NCBI GenBank assembly: GCA_036847245.1
Contig: DAIUAL010000004.1
Coordinates: 1 to 53,375, forward strand
Direction: 5' to 3'
DNA from: UBA4661 sp002405405
Lineage (GTDB): Bacteria > Bacteroidota > Ignavibacteria > Kapaibacteriales > UBA4661
DNA: 53,375 nucleotides
In this document: piece after piece, positions 42,373 to 51,716 of the stretch
Layout: the number at the start of each line of letters is the position of its first letter
Position numbering within the stretch: the first letter of the stretch is position 1
Notes under the pieces: model-generated
Database searches by the model: none
Told to the model about the DNA's origin: nothing
What the model saw: only the letters and a program-made list of their open reading frames with translations
Made by a program: the position numbers and the translations under genes

Positions 42373-45300
42373 ATGAATGATGTATCACACGTGATTGTGG
42401 CAAAAGCGGTGCGACGAATGGTACGTTTGTCGATTCTATCCTGCGTTTTCATCTTATCAATGACGCATAATGGACTTGCACAAGTTCGTTCAGGTAGTCC
42501 TTCAAATTGGTTGTTTCCATTAGGGAATCCTGAAGCAACACGTCGGCAGGAAGTACCTTCTGACCGTCAAGACATTAGTACAATGATCGTGAAATGGTCA
42601 AATAGTCGTTTACGGGGTGATGTTCAGCCGTTAGTAGGAAATTTATCGCCAAATGTACCTGTAGGGCGTATTAATACTATGAATGATCAACCAATCTTTA
42701 ACAAATTTGCGCCCAATGAAATCGTTGCAAGTATAGGCAATACGATTGTCGTGCTGAATGGTGGTACGGGCGAAACAATTGTTTCGTCAAACCTTAGCAA
42801 TGAACTTAATTTTCTTGGCGAAGTATCTTTTCTCTACGATGGGCAAAGTCCTACACCGATACCGCAGGATCAAACATCACCTGGTTTGATGATGGGTCTA
42901 TCGATATTTGAGTCAGCGTTTGGACAGCCCGGACGATCTGCCGCGGCTGTGTCTTATATGGCAAATCTGACTGCCGATACTGTTCGTATTCTCAAAATGT
43001 TTATGTCGCGTTTGGATGAATATGGTGTCAATAACTATGCTTCAACGCGTCCTTTTTACTCACGTATTTCTGCCAGTGGTAATGATACGCTGATGTTTGC
43101 TCAGATGAATATGACAAATCCTGACCAAACATCACCGATGGGGTTGCCACCATATTTTCGTGGGATAGCTCAGTACAACACACGAAACTTTACGACACCA
43201 CCATTTCGACCGCTTGTTGTTGATACGGTTATCAACCGACTCAATGTAGGTTTCAATGTGTCATCCGGTCAACCCTCAATTCGTGTGAATCAAAATCGTC
43301 AAATCAATGCCTTGCTTCCTGTGCGCTCGACACCGGGTTTTACTGCGCTGATGCTAAACTATCTTGGCTTTGATGCAAGCACAGGCGAAACACCCTTCAT
43401 TACGCCGGTTCGCTTGGATTCCAATATCATGGCGCCCGGCGATTTCAGGATTGTCCATCAAGATTTAACAGCCCTCGGCATTAACTTTGCCAATCAGCCA
43501 CTGCTACGACCCTTGTATGTCGATTTGAATCCTGATGGTTTACGAGATTTTACGCTTGTTCTTATTTCTGAAGAATATGGCGGGGTTATTGGCAGTACAG
43601 GTACTCCACGACTGCATTTATTTAATCCGGTAACATCAACATTTTTTACGCAGGTCGGTTCGAATATCGCACCGCCATTTTCGCTTGGTACCTCGAATCA
43701 TGGCTGGTCGATTGCGATTGGTGATGTCGATGGCAATATCGAAAATTCGGTAGAGCCGGAGTTCCCGAACAATCGAGGCAAAGAAATCATTATGTCGCAG
43801 ACCACGCGCGACTTCGATGTGCCGGGGAGTAGCTTGTGTGTTCTTCGTTTTCGCACCGATGCTCTTACGCCTCGACCGCGTAATTTGGGTGGTGTGCTCA
43901 ATCAACTTGATACGATTGCCACACAAAAGATCAATGGGTGGGTCGCGGCGGTAAATGATTTTGATAGCGCACCGGATGGCAAAGAAGAAATTTTTGTCGT
44001 GTATGGTGATTCCCTAAAAATTTATCGCATGAGAAGCTATACAGACCCGAACTTTTTTCGTGGCAATAAGTTTGAGTTAGTATGGGCATATCGGTTCTTT
44101 GGCGATCAACGCATTACGAGTGTTGTTGTTGCCGCTACCGATGGCGATGGCATAAATGATGTCGTTGTTACAACTCTTAATAAAACATATTTGCTTGGCA
44201 CACGTGATGCTAATGCACTGCAACTGGCACAGCCCTCGCGTATTTTCGATCTTGACCCTAATGCGCGACCCAGTGCTTGTATTGGTAGTGCAGTTGAGTT
44301 CACGTATCGCGTAAATGTTTTTCCGCGCACTATGGTGCCACGCATGAATGTGTATTATCAGCCCTATACTGCTAATGGTGTAGCAACAGGACGGCGTATT
44401 TTGTTGGACTCCAATGTGAATATTGCCAATAACCCTGCGCCGTCTGCAGTGTATCGTGCGCCCGCGACTTTGTCGCAATTCGGACTATTCGGTCGATTTA
44501 TTATCGAGAGTACTAATGATAATTTGGTACGAGATTCCTCTGCAATTATTCAGTTCACAACAAGCCCGGCAGTGCGTCTGGTTGATTTACCTTCCGGTAT
44601 CACGCGGCGACTCAACGACACGATCACAGTGTTTGGTGTTGGGCAATGTGTAACGGGCTTACAAATGCAATATTTTAATCGTACTATTGGTCAGTTTGTT
44701 CCTATTGCTGCCAACATAGTATCAGGTGGGGGTGTCTTCAGCGCGACTATGCGTTTGCCTGAATGTTTGCCGGGAGCCTTTACATGCGGTACATCGCCAA
44801 CGAGTGCTTTTCCTATTGATTTCCGTGTTGTGAGTACAAGCATTACGGGGGGGACACAAGTTGTATCGAATCGCGTAACGGTATCTGTTTTGCCTAATAG
44901 CTATGATCTTGTGGTAAGCGACAACGATGTACCGCCTAATCAAATTTGTCAAGCACGATACTTTGCGATTACCAATTTACCGCCAACACTGACAGTAACA
45001 ACGCTCTCATATTCGTATTCGCTCAATAATGGCATCAGCTTTATTCCTATTGGAACACAACCCTACACTCCGGGCAGTACGACTGCGCTCGTTACGTGGG
45101 TGCCGCCACCGGATTTACCAAGCGAGGTTTTGGTACGCATCTGTAGCGATGGTGGATGTATTAATGGGCAGGGAATTTTGAAAAACCCAAGTCCGACATT
45201 CATCAATAGCGTTGCACCAAATCCTTTTAATCCTTCTGTGCATGGTATGGTCAATACGATTTATACCTTGCCACAAAATGGTATTGCTACGGTACGCATC

Positions 45301-45486
45301 TTCGATTCTAACAATCGATTGGTAAAAGAAATTGGAGGCGGTGGTGATCTTATTTCCAATGCTGCATATCGTGCTTGTTGGGCCGGTAATCTTGCTAATG
45401 GTACTCCCGCGGGGCAGGGTATGTATTACATTGTTGTTGAGTTTAAGGCCCGTCGTTCGACCTATCCTCTCTTTTTGCAACGATAA
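42373..45486 (+). CDS. Secreted FG-GAP/VCBS-like protein with T9SS-type C-terminal domain
   Basis: 1037 residues. The signal peptide is VRLSILSCVFILSMTHNGLAQ. The middle (~370-610) has four propeller-like repeats with acidic calcium-type turns: YVDLNPDGLRDFTLV, IGDVDGNIENSVEP, VNDFDSAPDGKEEIFVV and ATDGDGINDVVVTT. These resemble integrin-like FG-GAP/VCBS blades. Then come Ig-like strands, a Cys-containing region (VRICSDGGCINGQG) and a C-terminal ~95-residue domain (INSVAPNPFNPSVHGMVNTI... GQGMYYIVVEF) of FlgD-Ig/T9SS sorting type. It is expected at the cell surface or released. The binding partner is unknown. It ends at a strong terminator before greA. Confidence 0.82.
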   Translation: MNDVSHVIVAKAVRRMVRLSILSCVFILSMTHNGLAQVRSGSPSNWLFPLGNPEATRRQEVPSDRQDISTMIVKWSNSRLRGDVQPLVGNLSPNVPVGRINTMNDQPIFNKFAPNEIVASIGNTIVVLNGGTGETIVSSNLSNELNFLGEVSFLYDGQSPTPIPQDQTSPGLMMGLSIFESAFGQPGRSAAAVSYMANLTADTVRILKMFMSRLDEYGVNNYASTRPFYSRISASGNDTLMFAQMNMTNPDQTSPMGLPPYFRGIAQYNTRNFTTPPFRPLVVDTVINRLNVGFNVSSGQPSIRVNQNRQINALLPVRSTPGFTALMLNYLGFDASTGETPFITPVRLDSNIMAPGDFRIVHQDLTALGINFANQPLLRPLYVDLNPDGLRDFTLVLISEEYGGVIGSTGTPRLHLFNPVTSTFFTQVGSNIAPPFSLGTSNHGWSIAIGDVDGNIENSVEPEFPNNRGKEIIMSQTTRDFDVPGSSLCVLRFRTDALTPRPRNLGGVLNQLDTIATQKINGWVAAVNDFDSAPDGKEEIFVVYGDSLKIYRMRSYTDPNFFRGNKFELVWAYRFFGDQRITSVVVAATDGDGINDVVVTTLNKTYLLGTRDANALQLAQPSRIFDLDPNARPSACIGSAVEFTYRVNVFPRTMVPRMNVYYQPYTANGVATGRRILLDSNVNIANNPAPSAVYRAPATLSQFGLFGRFIIESTNDNLVRDSSAIIQFTTSPAVRLVDLPSGITRRLNDTITVFGVGQCVTGLQMQYFNRTIGQFVPIAANIVSGGGVFSATMRLPECLPGAFTCGTSPTSAFPIDFRVVSTSITGGTQVVSNRVTVSVLPNSYDLVVSDNDVPPNQICQARYFAITNLPPTLTVTTLSYSYSLNNGISFIPIGTQPYTPGSTTALVTWVPPPDLPSEVLVRICSDGGCINGQGILKNPSPTFINSVAPNPFNPSVHGMVNTIYTLPQNGIATVRIFDSNNRLVKEIGGGGDLISNAAYRACWAGNLANGTPAGQGMYYIVVEFKARRSTYPLFLQR

Positions 45487-45561
45487 TTTACAGCAGAGAT
45501 AGGGTCGGCAATTTGGAATCGCCTTTTCGCTGTTGTATTTTTGTCGTAATCAATGTTGTTT

Positions 45562-45597
45562 TACTTCCCCGGCTTTATGCGGGGAAGTATTTTTTTT
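45562..45597 (+). terminator. Intrinsic terminator before greA
   Basis: Stem TACTTCCCC (45562-45570) / GGGGAAGTA (45581-45589) with a 10-base loop and a following run of about nine T. It is the strongest terminator in the window and separates the FG-GAP-like gene from greA. Confidence 0.9.
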
Positions 45598-45625
45598 CCT
45601 CTTTTTGTAAAAACGGTGATACGTT

Positions 45626-46102
45626 ATGGAGCAAGGCGTAGTATATCTGACACGAGAAAAACTTAACGAAATTGAAGCTGAGCACCGTGCACTCAAGACT
45701 ACCGGACGTGCAGCTGTTGCACAAAAAATTGCCGAAGCACGTTCACACGGTGATCTGAAAGAGAATGGCGATTATGATGCGGCAAAAGAAGAGCAGGGGC
45801 TGCTGGAGTTGCGAATTGCAAAAATCGAAAATGTTTTAGCACGAGCTCGAACAGTCGATGCAGCAGATTTTCCTAGCGACAAAGTGTATATTTTGGCAAA
45901 TGTGAAAGTCAAGAATCGCAAGTTGAACAAAGAAATCGTGTACACGATGGTCAGTGAATTCGAGGCTGACTTTGCAAAAAATAAATTGGCTGTTACATCG
46001 CCTATCGGGCGAGCACTCATGGGCAAGTCTGTTGGTGATGTAGTCAGTGTGAAAGTGCCTGCTGGTCTTATGGAATTGGAAGTTCTCGAGATTACACGGT
46101 AA
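45626..46102 (+). CDS. greA: Transcription elongation factor GreA
   Basis: 158 residues, the normal GreA length. The N-terminal coiled-coil carries YLTREKLNEIEAEHRAL and the conserved ARSHGDLKENGDYDAAKEEQG tip that enters the RNA polymerase secondary channel and promotes cleavage of backtracked RNA. The C-terminal FKBP-like domain ends with SPIGRALMGKSVGDVVSVKVPAG. All key acidic tip residues are present. It has its own upstream terminator and 28 bases to the next start region, so it begins a new transcript. Confidence 0.96.
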   Translation: MEQGVVYLTREKLNEIEAEHRALKTTGRAAVAQKIAEARSHGDLKENGDYDAAKEEQGLLELRIAKIENVLARARTVDAADFPSDKVYILANVKVKNRKLNKEIVYTMVSEFEADFAKNKLAVTSPIGRALMGKSVGDVVSVKVPAGLMELEVLEITR

Positions 46103-46303
46103 CTTTTTTCGGCAGACGCATTACTCCTGTTGTTTGTAAAATTTAAACCATTATATGGTCAAGTGCATCTTATCAGCATAGTTCTGATTATTCGCTTGAC
46201 CTTTTTTGTTGGTATTGTGTCTATGGCAACTCTTGCAGTTCCGGTCGTTATTCCTACGGTGCGGCATTCTTCAAACAAAACCTTTTCAACGAAAGGATCG
46301 ATT

Positions 46304-46858
46304 GTGACAGATACCGATCAAGAAATTTTGGATGGTTTTCGTACGGGAGCGGAGCAAGTAGCCGCTAATATTTTGGTACGGAAGTATCAAAAATTGGTGT
46401 ATGCCACTGCTTTGCGCTATGTTCAGTCGCCCGAAGATGCTCTTGATATTGCTCAGGATGTGTTTATTCGTGTTCTGAAAAAAATACGTGATTTTCGCGG
46501 CGAAAGTACACTTTCAACATGGTTATATCGGATTACCGTTAATGAAGCAATTGCTTTCTTGCGTAAGAAAAAAATACGATCCTTTTTTGGTTTGGAAGTA
46601 GCTGAGGATTATTCTGCTGATTCTGCTTATGAACCGGACACAATCACGGAGCGTAATGAATTTGAAGAACGATTGATGTCTGCCATTCAAATGCTTCCTC
46701 CCAAACAGCGTGAGACATTTTGTTTGCGGTACTTTGATGAACTTACTTACGAGGAGATCTCTGTCATGCTTGGTACAAGTGTTGGTGGTCTTAAGGCAAA
46801 TTATTTTCAAGCTATTAAGAAAATCAGTGCTATTATGAATGAAGAATTGCAGAAGTAA
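46304..46858 (+). CDS. ECF-type RNA polymerase sigma factor
   Basis: 184 residues from GTG 46304. This start is chosen because AAGGA lies six bases upstream and the ECF domain begins at once (TDTDQEILDGF); ATG 46223 in frame would add 27 unconserved residues. Region 2 is seen in YVQSPEDALDIAQDVFIRVLKK and FRGESTLSTWLYRITVNEA, which bind and melt the -10 region. Region 4 is LPPKQRETFCLRYFDELTYEEIS followed by LGTSVGGLKANYFQAIKK, for -35 recognition. It is followed by a membrane anti-sigma-like protein and a periplasmic CpxP-like protein, pointing to an envelope-stress role. Confidence 0.92.
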   Translation: MTDTDQEILDGFRTGAEQVAANILVRKYQKLVYATALRYVQSPEDALDIAQDVFIRVLKKIRDFRGESTLSTWLYRITVNEAIAFLRKKKIRSFFGLEVAEDYSADSAYEPDTITERNEFEERLMSAIQMLPPKQRETFCLRYFDELTYEEISVMLGTSVGGLKANYFQAIKKISAIMNEELQK

Positions 46859-46930
46859 ATCTGAGATTGTTTCATTCTGCTGATGATGAGCGAATAAGTT
46901 TAATCACATGATCTTTATCAAAAAAATTAT

Positions 46931-47668
46931 ATGCAAGCCGAATCAACACCGTCAATACCGCATCAATCGCAGACTCCTTCTTTTTCTCGTGAGGAAATGG
47001 AGCAGATTCTGCCTGATTATTTGTTTTGTCAACTATCAGAAGCAGAGTCTAGTCGGTTTGAGCAGTCGCTACCGTATTTCCCTGAGCTTGAACAAGAGTT
47101 GCAACAGGCACGCACCGTATTCGCACAAATGAAGTCACAAGACTTGTACGAGCGTCGAACACAGCGTGTACGAAATCTTTCGGTCAAAATTCAAGAGCGA
47201 AGGTACGCTGAAATGGAACGTAAACAAGTATCACTGCGTTCATTTCGGTTTGCCGCACCCGTGATAGTATTAGGTGTATTGGCGTTGTTTATTGTTTTCC
47301 CTCAGTTTCGTTCGTTCAACTCGTTAACGAATAACCCTTTGCTGGAGCAAGAGCGAAGTGCTTTGCAATTGTCTGAGCCACAATGGTCTTCTGAACTACA
47401 AATGGCATTGGCAAGTAATGCTCAAGAGGTTACAGCTGATCACATTGTGCAAGTTGTTAGTGTACCGGAAGCGGAGGAATTGGAATTTGTAACAGATGGT
47501 GTTCTCTTGCTTGATTTGACAACTGCACAAGCACTGTCAGAAGGTATGGTAACAGTGAGCAGTTCCGTTTTTGCAGAAACTTTTGCCGGCAATGAATCAG
47601 TGGGTGCATTGCAAGAAGACGATGTGCAGTATCTTTTTTCTAAACTAGACCGTAAAAAGCAGAAATAA
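46931..47668 (+). CDS. Putative membrane-bound anti-sigma factor
   Basis: 245 residues. The N-terminal cytoplasmic part has ILPDYLFCQLSEAESSRFEQSL, an anti-sigma-like helix pattern without the zinc-binding His/Cys set. One membrane helix lies at about 107-126 (FAAPVIVLGVLALFIVFPQF), and the C-terminal ~120 residues are periplasmic. Topology and place directly after the ECF sigma gene (72 bases) support the role of holding that sigma factor at the membrane until an envelope signal arrives. The sequence alone does not prove it. Confidence 0.75.
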   Translation: MQAESTPSIPHQSQTPSFSREEMEQILPDYLFCQLSEAESSRFEQSLPYFPELEQELQQARTVFAQMKSQDLYERRTQRVRNLSVKIQERRYAEMERKQVSLRSFRFAAPVIVLGVLALFIVFPQFRSFNSLTNNPLLEQERSALQLSEPQWSSELQMALASNAQEVTADHIVQVVSVPEAEELEFVTDGVLLLDLTTAQALSEGMVTVSSSVFAETFAGNESVGALQEDDVQYLFSKLDRKKQK

Positions 47669-47760
47669 GAAAGACAGTTGTAGAGCTTTCTGAGATGGCG
47701 TTGATTTCTTATTTGCACGTTATTTGACTTTTTTATTAACATACTACATTGAGATTATCG

Positions 47761-48270
47761 ATGAATCGTTTTTATTCTATCGTACTGACAATATCGATTG
47801 TTGCGACTTTGAGTCAAGATAGCTTTGCACAACCTGCACTCAACGCGCAACAGCGTATTATTCAATTCAAAAAACTCAAATTAATTGAAACACTTGCCCT
47901 CGATGAACAATCGGCAGATAAGTTTTTATTGAAGTATACCGTTGCCGATAAGCGCCTTGAGGAAGCACGTAGGGGGTTGCATACAACTTTGAAAGATCTC
48001 GATGAAGCACTGAAACGCAAGAGTAACCGTATTAAAGAATTAACTGATGAGGCACTCAAACGTCAATCTGATGTGCAAGCTGCAACAAATGAAATGATCC
48101 AGACGATGCGGACAGTACTTGATGAAGAGCGATTCGCAAGATACTTGGTATTTGAGGCACAGTTTACAGAGCAGATGCGCAAGGCTCTCATGCAATTACG
48201 GCGCGACCGCGCTGAAAATGGTGAAGGTGTGAATCCTCGTAGATCTGAGAAAAAAGAATTAAAAAATTAG
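47761..48270 (+). CDS. CpxP/Spy-like periplasmic helical protein
   Basis: 169 residues from ATG 47761 (an upstream in-frame TTG would add four). The signal peptide is FYSIVLTISIVATLSQDSFAQ. The mature part is entirely helical and highly charged, with LALDEQSADKFLLKY and TVLDEERFARYLVFEAQF arranged as in CpxP/Spy/ZraP-type proteins, though the classic LTxxQ motif appears only loosely. Such proteins bind unfolded proteins or metals and damp envelope-stress signalling. It follows the sigma and anti-sigma genes, completing a three-gene cassette. Confidence 0.72.
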   Translation: MNRFYSIVLTISIVATLSQDSFAQPALNAQQRIIQFKKLKLIETLALDEQSADKFLLKYTVADKRLEEARRGLHTTLKDLDEALKRKSNRIKELTDEALKRQSDVQAATNEMIQTMRTVLDEERFARYLVFEAQFTEQMRKALMQLRRDRAENGEGVNPRRSEKKELKN

Positions 48271-48322
48271 CATGTGCAGCATGACGAGTAAGGGTGTGTC
48301 ATGTTTACAATGCAAGTGTTCT

Positions 48323-49186
48323 TTACAAGCGATCTGCATAGCGTTTGAGGAAATCTTTTTCTGCTACTGTGAGAGATTTTTGTCCTGATTCATTGATCTT
48401 ATCAAGGATTTCATTGAGGTGATCTTCGTCAAGAAGAACATCTTCTTGCAATGTCTGTCCTACTGAAGGGCGCAACAAGGAGGGGAGTATGGATTCTGTG
48501 CGTTGCTGATCTGAGGTGATCGGTTTCGAGATTGCAGGTGTTGTATCGAGTAAATATGAATCGGATGAAGATGGAGCAGTGCGCGTAGGAAAGGTATATT
48601 TCTCAAAATAGATCTGCGAAAAAAGCAGTCCTGCAAATACACCAAAAAGCTCGTTCGACATAACGCCAATGACGGCGATAGGATTGCCAAATGCTTTAAT
48701 GAGAGGTGGAAATATGGCAATAGCACCAAAAAGTAGTGCCATCATCCATGTGCGCATTGTGAAGAATCCTAATATCGAAATATCGGATTTTGGATAGATG
48801 TAGGTATAAATTGTGAGCAGCGCTAATGCTAATGCGTCTGATCCTTCAAGTACTGCGTTGCGACTTATAAAAATCCCCAAGTACACTGCGCCATGAATGA
48901 TCACAAATGTAAAAAGCATCAATCCAAAGCGTTGTTTACCGACAAGATGTTCGATTTCGGGAGCAAGATTGTACAAGACAAAACTACTGACAATGATTGT
49001 CGAGGTACTGCTGATTGCTAAAGGGTAAGTTAGAAAGCGCCACACTTGCCAGTGATCGATCAAGTATGAAGAGGAAAGCAACAATATATTCCCGACAATC
49101 CCCTGCGTGGCCATGTTAGCAAGATATGCTAGCACGACACATGCAAGAAGTTTATGCGAATGGGAAGATGTATGCCACCACAACAT
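48323..49186 (-). CDS. Rhomboid-family membrane protein, probably inactive
   Basis: 287 residues with about six hydrophobic helices and a cytoplasmic C-terminal tail. The tail's end (LNEILDKINESGQKSLTVAEKDFLKRYA) is typical of Bacteroidota rhomboid proteins. The WRFLTYPLA...YNLAPEIEHLVGKQRFG section matches the L1 loop and TM2 of rhomboids. The nucleophile motif GxSG reads EGSDA, and the helix that should hold the catalytic His reads SNELFGVFAGLL, with Glu at the His position. It is therefore likely an iRhom/derlin-like pseudoprotease that binds membrane proteins rather than cleaving them. It is the last gene of a minus-strand run, 40 bases after the Rieske gene. Confidence 0.75.
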   Translation of the reverse strand: MLWWHTSSHSHKLLACVVLAYLANMATQGIVGNILLLSSSYLIDHWQVWRFLTYPLAISSTSTIIVSSFVLYNLAPEIEHLVGKQRFGLMLFTFVIIHGAVYLGIFISRNAVLEGSDALALALLTIYTYIYPKSDISILGFFTMRTWMMALLFGAIAIFPPLIKAFGNPIAVIGVMSNELFGVFAGLLFSQIYFEKYTFPTRTAPSSSDSYLLDTTPAISKPITSDQQRTESILPSLLRPSVGQTLQEDVLLDEDHLNEILDKINESGQKSLTVAEKDFLKRYADRL

Positions 49187-49226
49187 AGTTTCAAAAGTTA
49201 GCGTTTGAGTTCTGTGCGCGAAAACA

Positions 49227-50063
49227 TTATACCAACATCACTTTTGCACTGTCGGTTGTCGATTCTGCATCGAGTTTGCAGAAATACAGGCCACGTGCAA
49301 CACTAGCTACATTCACATTACGTTTATACACACCGGCAGTAAATTGTTGATCAACAACTGTAAGAACCTCTTGTCCAACGATATTTACTAATCCGATACG
49401 AACACGTTGTGGTTCGCTAACAATAAACTCAACCGTCAGTTGCTCGCTTGCAGGATTAGGTCCAATTGTACGAATTCCGGTTGTTGCTTGTTCTACTGAT
49501 TTTACACTGGTAACCCCGGGTACATCAATAAAAAGAAAATCATTACCGGATGTAAATTGTACTGGGTAACTCGTTAAACTACGATTTGCTGGACCTCGAA
49601 GGCGCGCGCCGGTTGGACCAAAATATGAATCATGAGCTCGACACCAAAATTCTCGTGTATTAGCATTAAATAGCTCGATACTGCTTCCTTCATGAGGACA
49701 TTCCTCTTTCAATGCACTAAATGTATTTGCATCAATACGCGTCAATACAATGCTTCGAAATTGCAATGCCTGTAAAATCGGTAAATCGCCGATACGTACT
49801 GATCCATTAGTTTGACGGAGAACACTCAGACCGGTCGCACTGAAATTGATACGATATAAGCCCGTGATCTTTCCACCTTTGCTTGTGTAGGATTCAGGAG
49901 CAATAGTTGCTAAGACTTTTGTAGGATCTGCTATGGCAGTAACGGCAAGCGTTGCCGCAAGACCTAAAAATCCACGTCTTCCGGCAGAAGTAATCTGTGC
50001 GTTACGTTCATTGCAATCAGAACGGACGAGATTGTCACACGAAGTATGGAGCTGTGTTTTCAT
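49227..50063 (-). CDS. Exported Rieske [2Fe-2S] protein with T9SS sorting domain
   Basis: 278 residues. The N-terminus has a Tat-like signal, SAGRRGFLGLAATLAVTAIA. The Rieske centre shows both ligand pairs: CPHEGS (Cys, His) and CRAHDSYF (Cys, His), about 25 residues apart, in a domain of ~residues 60-180. The C-terminal ~80 residues (IRTIGPNPASEQLTVEF... ARGLYFCKL) are a T9SS type A sorting domain. A folded iron-sulfur protein would need Tat export and could then be passed to T9SS, which moves folded cargo. An electron-transfer role at the cell surface is inferred. It lies 44 bases downstream of nuoE and may share its transcript. Confidence 0.82.
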   Translation of the reverse strand: MKTQLHTSCDNLVRSDCNERNAQITSAGRRGFLGLAATLAVTAIADPTKVLATIAPESYTSKGGKITGLYRINFSATGLSVLRQTNGSVRIGDLPILQALQFRSIVLTRIDANTFSALKEECPHEGSSIELFNANTREFWCRAHDSYFGPTGARLRGPANRSLTSYPVQFTSGNDFLFIDVPGVTSVKSVEQATTGIRTIGPNPASEQLTVEFIVSEPQRVRIGLVNIVGQEVLTVVDQQFTAGVYKRNVNVASVARGLYFCKLDAESTTDSAKVMLV

Positions 50064-50107
50064 AAAATTATAGAACTAGGTTACAAGAAAATGAACATGC
50101 ACTATCA

Positions 50108-50623
50108 TTATGGTAGCGCATTGACAATAGCATCTGCAGAATCAATTGTTAAATGCTCATAATAGTCTTCATTGATAGCCATCATTGGTGCATAACCACA
50201 AGCACCCATGCACTCGACTTCTTCTAGCGAGAAACGTTTGTCGGTAGTAACCTGATTATGTCCAATACCAAACCGCTGCTTAAAATGCTCATACAACTCC
50301 TCACCACCGCAGAGCATACACGAAATATTCGTACATACTTGCACATGATATTTACCCATAGGCTTTTTATAATACATCGTGTAGAATGAAGCAACGCCTT
50401 TGACATGGGCAGAGGACAAACCAAGTAATTCTGCAATGTATTCTTGAACCTCTTGTGAGAGCCAACCCCATTTCTTTTGGGCTAACCACAGTGTTCGCAT
50501 CAGTGCAGCTTTGGTTTCTGGGTATCGCGACTTGTATTGCTCAACTAGCGCCAATTCTTCAGCAGAAAAGACGATGGGACCTTCAATTTTTTCTAACGAA
50601 ACTGATGAATGTGTATCTGCCAT
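50108..50623 (-). CDS. nuoE: NADH-quinone oxidoreductase subunit E
   Basis: 171 residues from ATG 50623; an earlier in-frame ATG at 50722 would overlap hpnD and add a hydrophobic tail foreign to NuoE. The thioredoxin-like fold binds one [2Fe-2S] cluster through CTNISC (two Cys) and VECMGACG (two Cys), the usual four ligands. The N-terminal helical part (WLAQKKWGWLSQEVQEYIAELL) is standard. The protein works with NuoF in the NADH-oxidising arm of complex I or in a related hydrogenase or dehydrogenase; no other subunit is in the window, so which complex it serves is open. It is set between hpnD and the Rieske gene. Confidence 0.93.
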   Translation of the reverse strand: MADTHSSVSLEKIEGPIVFSAEELALVEQYKSRYPETKAALMRTLWLAQKKWGWLSQEVQEYIAELLGLSSAHVKGVASFYTMYYKKPMGKYHVQVCTNISCMLCGGEELYEHFKQRFGIGHNQVTTDKRFSLEEVECMGACGYAPMMAINEDYYEHLTIDSADAIVNALP

Positions 50624-50685
50624 AATCACAAAGAAAAAGTAAAAAAGACAAGAAAAAAACATCGTAGCTCGCGATATAGCTATAC

Positions 50686-51669
50686 CTAGGCACGATGTAA
50701 TAAAAGTCGTGTTTTTGCCCACAATCGAAGTGCTATCAGCATCTTATGGGAGGTCGAAACACGAATACGATTATTGAAAATATCAAAATTTGCTAGTTCA
50801 ATCTTTTCAAGTAAACGGTAATAAATCGCATCCATAATCTGTGCCGCAAACATTGAAAACCCCTCATCAGGGCGCAGAGCGGCACGTGCTTTATGATAAT
50901 ATTCCCGTGTCCTGCGTGCTTGGAACTGCATAAGAGCAACAAACTTGTCGCTGTAATGTTCGGCAAAAATTTCTTCTTCGGAAATATGGAATCGCTCTAA
51001 ATCTTCCAAAGGAAGATAAATGCGATTTTTATTTTTATCGACACGAACATCGCGCATAATATTGGTGAGTTGCAGAGCATATCCTAAATTAACCGCATAC
51101 TCTTTGGTTTCATCATACTTGTAGCCGAAAATCTCTATCGACATCAAGCCAACGATACCTGCAACACCAAAGCAATACTCTTTAAGTTCATCAAATGTCT
51201 GATAGCGTGTTTGCATGAGATCACGCTCGCAACCATCTATTAAGATATGCAAATACTGCTTAGGAATTGCAAAGCGTTGCACGACAGCAGTGAGAGGACG
51301 CAAAATCGGGTGCATCGATGTTCCTTCATAGCACTTATCAACTTCTTGGCGCCAACGCTGTAATCGCTCACGTTTTTTACGAATGGAATCATCCGTCTCT
51401 TCCATCATTACTTCTTGTATAGGGGTTTGAGATACTTGAGGAATCCATGATTCATCAACGATATCATCTGTGTAGCGACAGAATGCATAGATATGATGCA
51501 TTGCCTCACGTTCATCTTTGGGAAGAAATGAAAATGAATAAAAAAAGTTTGTGGTGCTTGCCCTTGGTAGGGGAAGATCGCTACCTGAGAGTACTTCCGA
51601 CTGAGGGATATACACACTTGCATTCCTTGCTGGCGCATTATGCGGTATGAACTGCGAGGGGCTATTCAT
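50686..51669 (-). CDS. hpnD: Presqualene diphosphate synthase HpnD
   Basis: 327 residues of the squalene/phytoene synthase family. The HpnD-type motif FLPKDEREAMHHIYAFCRYTDDIVDE holds the first Asp-rich site. The second is in NIMRDVRVDKNKNRIYLPLEDL, where Mg-diphosphate is bound. It condenses two farnesyl diphosphates to presqualene diphosphate. The first ~40 residues form an extension before the conserved fold. It is downstream of hpnC by 47 bases, and the pair defines the bacterial HpnCDE route to squalene; hpnE is not in this window. Products may be hopanoids, sterol-like lipids or C30 carotenoids. A simple phytoene synthase is the main alternative. Confidence 0.87.
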   Translation of the reverse strand: MNSPSQFIPHNAPARNASVYIPQSEVLSGSDLPLPRASTTNFFYSFSFLPKDEREAMHHIYAFCRYTDDIVDESWIPQVSQTPIQEVMMEETDDSIRKKRERLQRWRQEVDKCYEGTSMHPILRPLTAVVQRFAIPKQYLHILIDGCERDLMQTRYQTFDELKEYCFGVAGIVGLMSIEIFGYKYDETKEYAVNLGYALQLTNIMRDVRVDKNKNRIYLPLEDLERFHISEEEIFAEHYSDKFVALMQFQARRTREYYHKARAALRPDEGFSMFAAQIMDAIYYRLLEKIELANFDIFNNRIRVSTSHKMLIALRLWAKTRLLLHRA

Positions 51670-51716
51670 GAAAGTCGAAAAATAAATGGTATAGCAAGGA
51701 CAATAAAGAATTTTCT

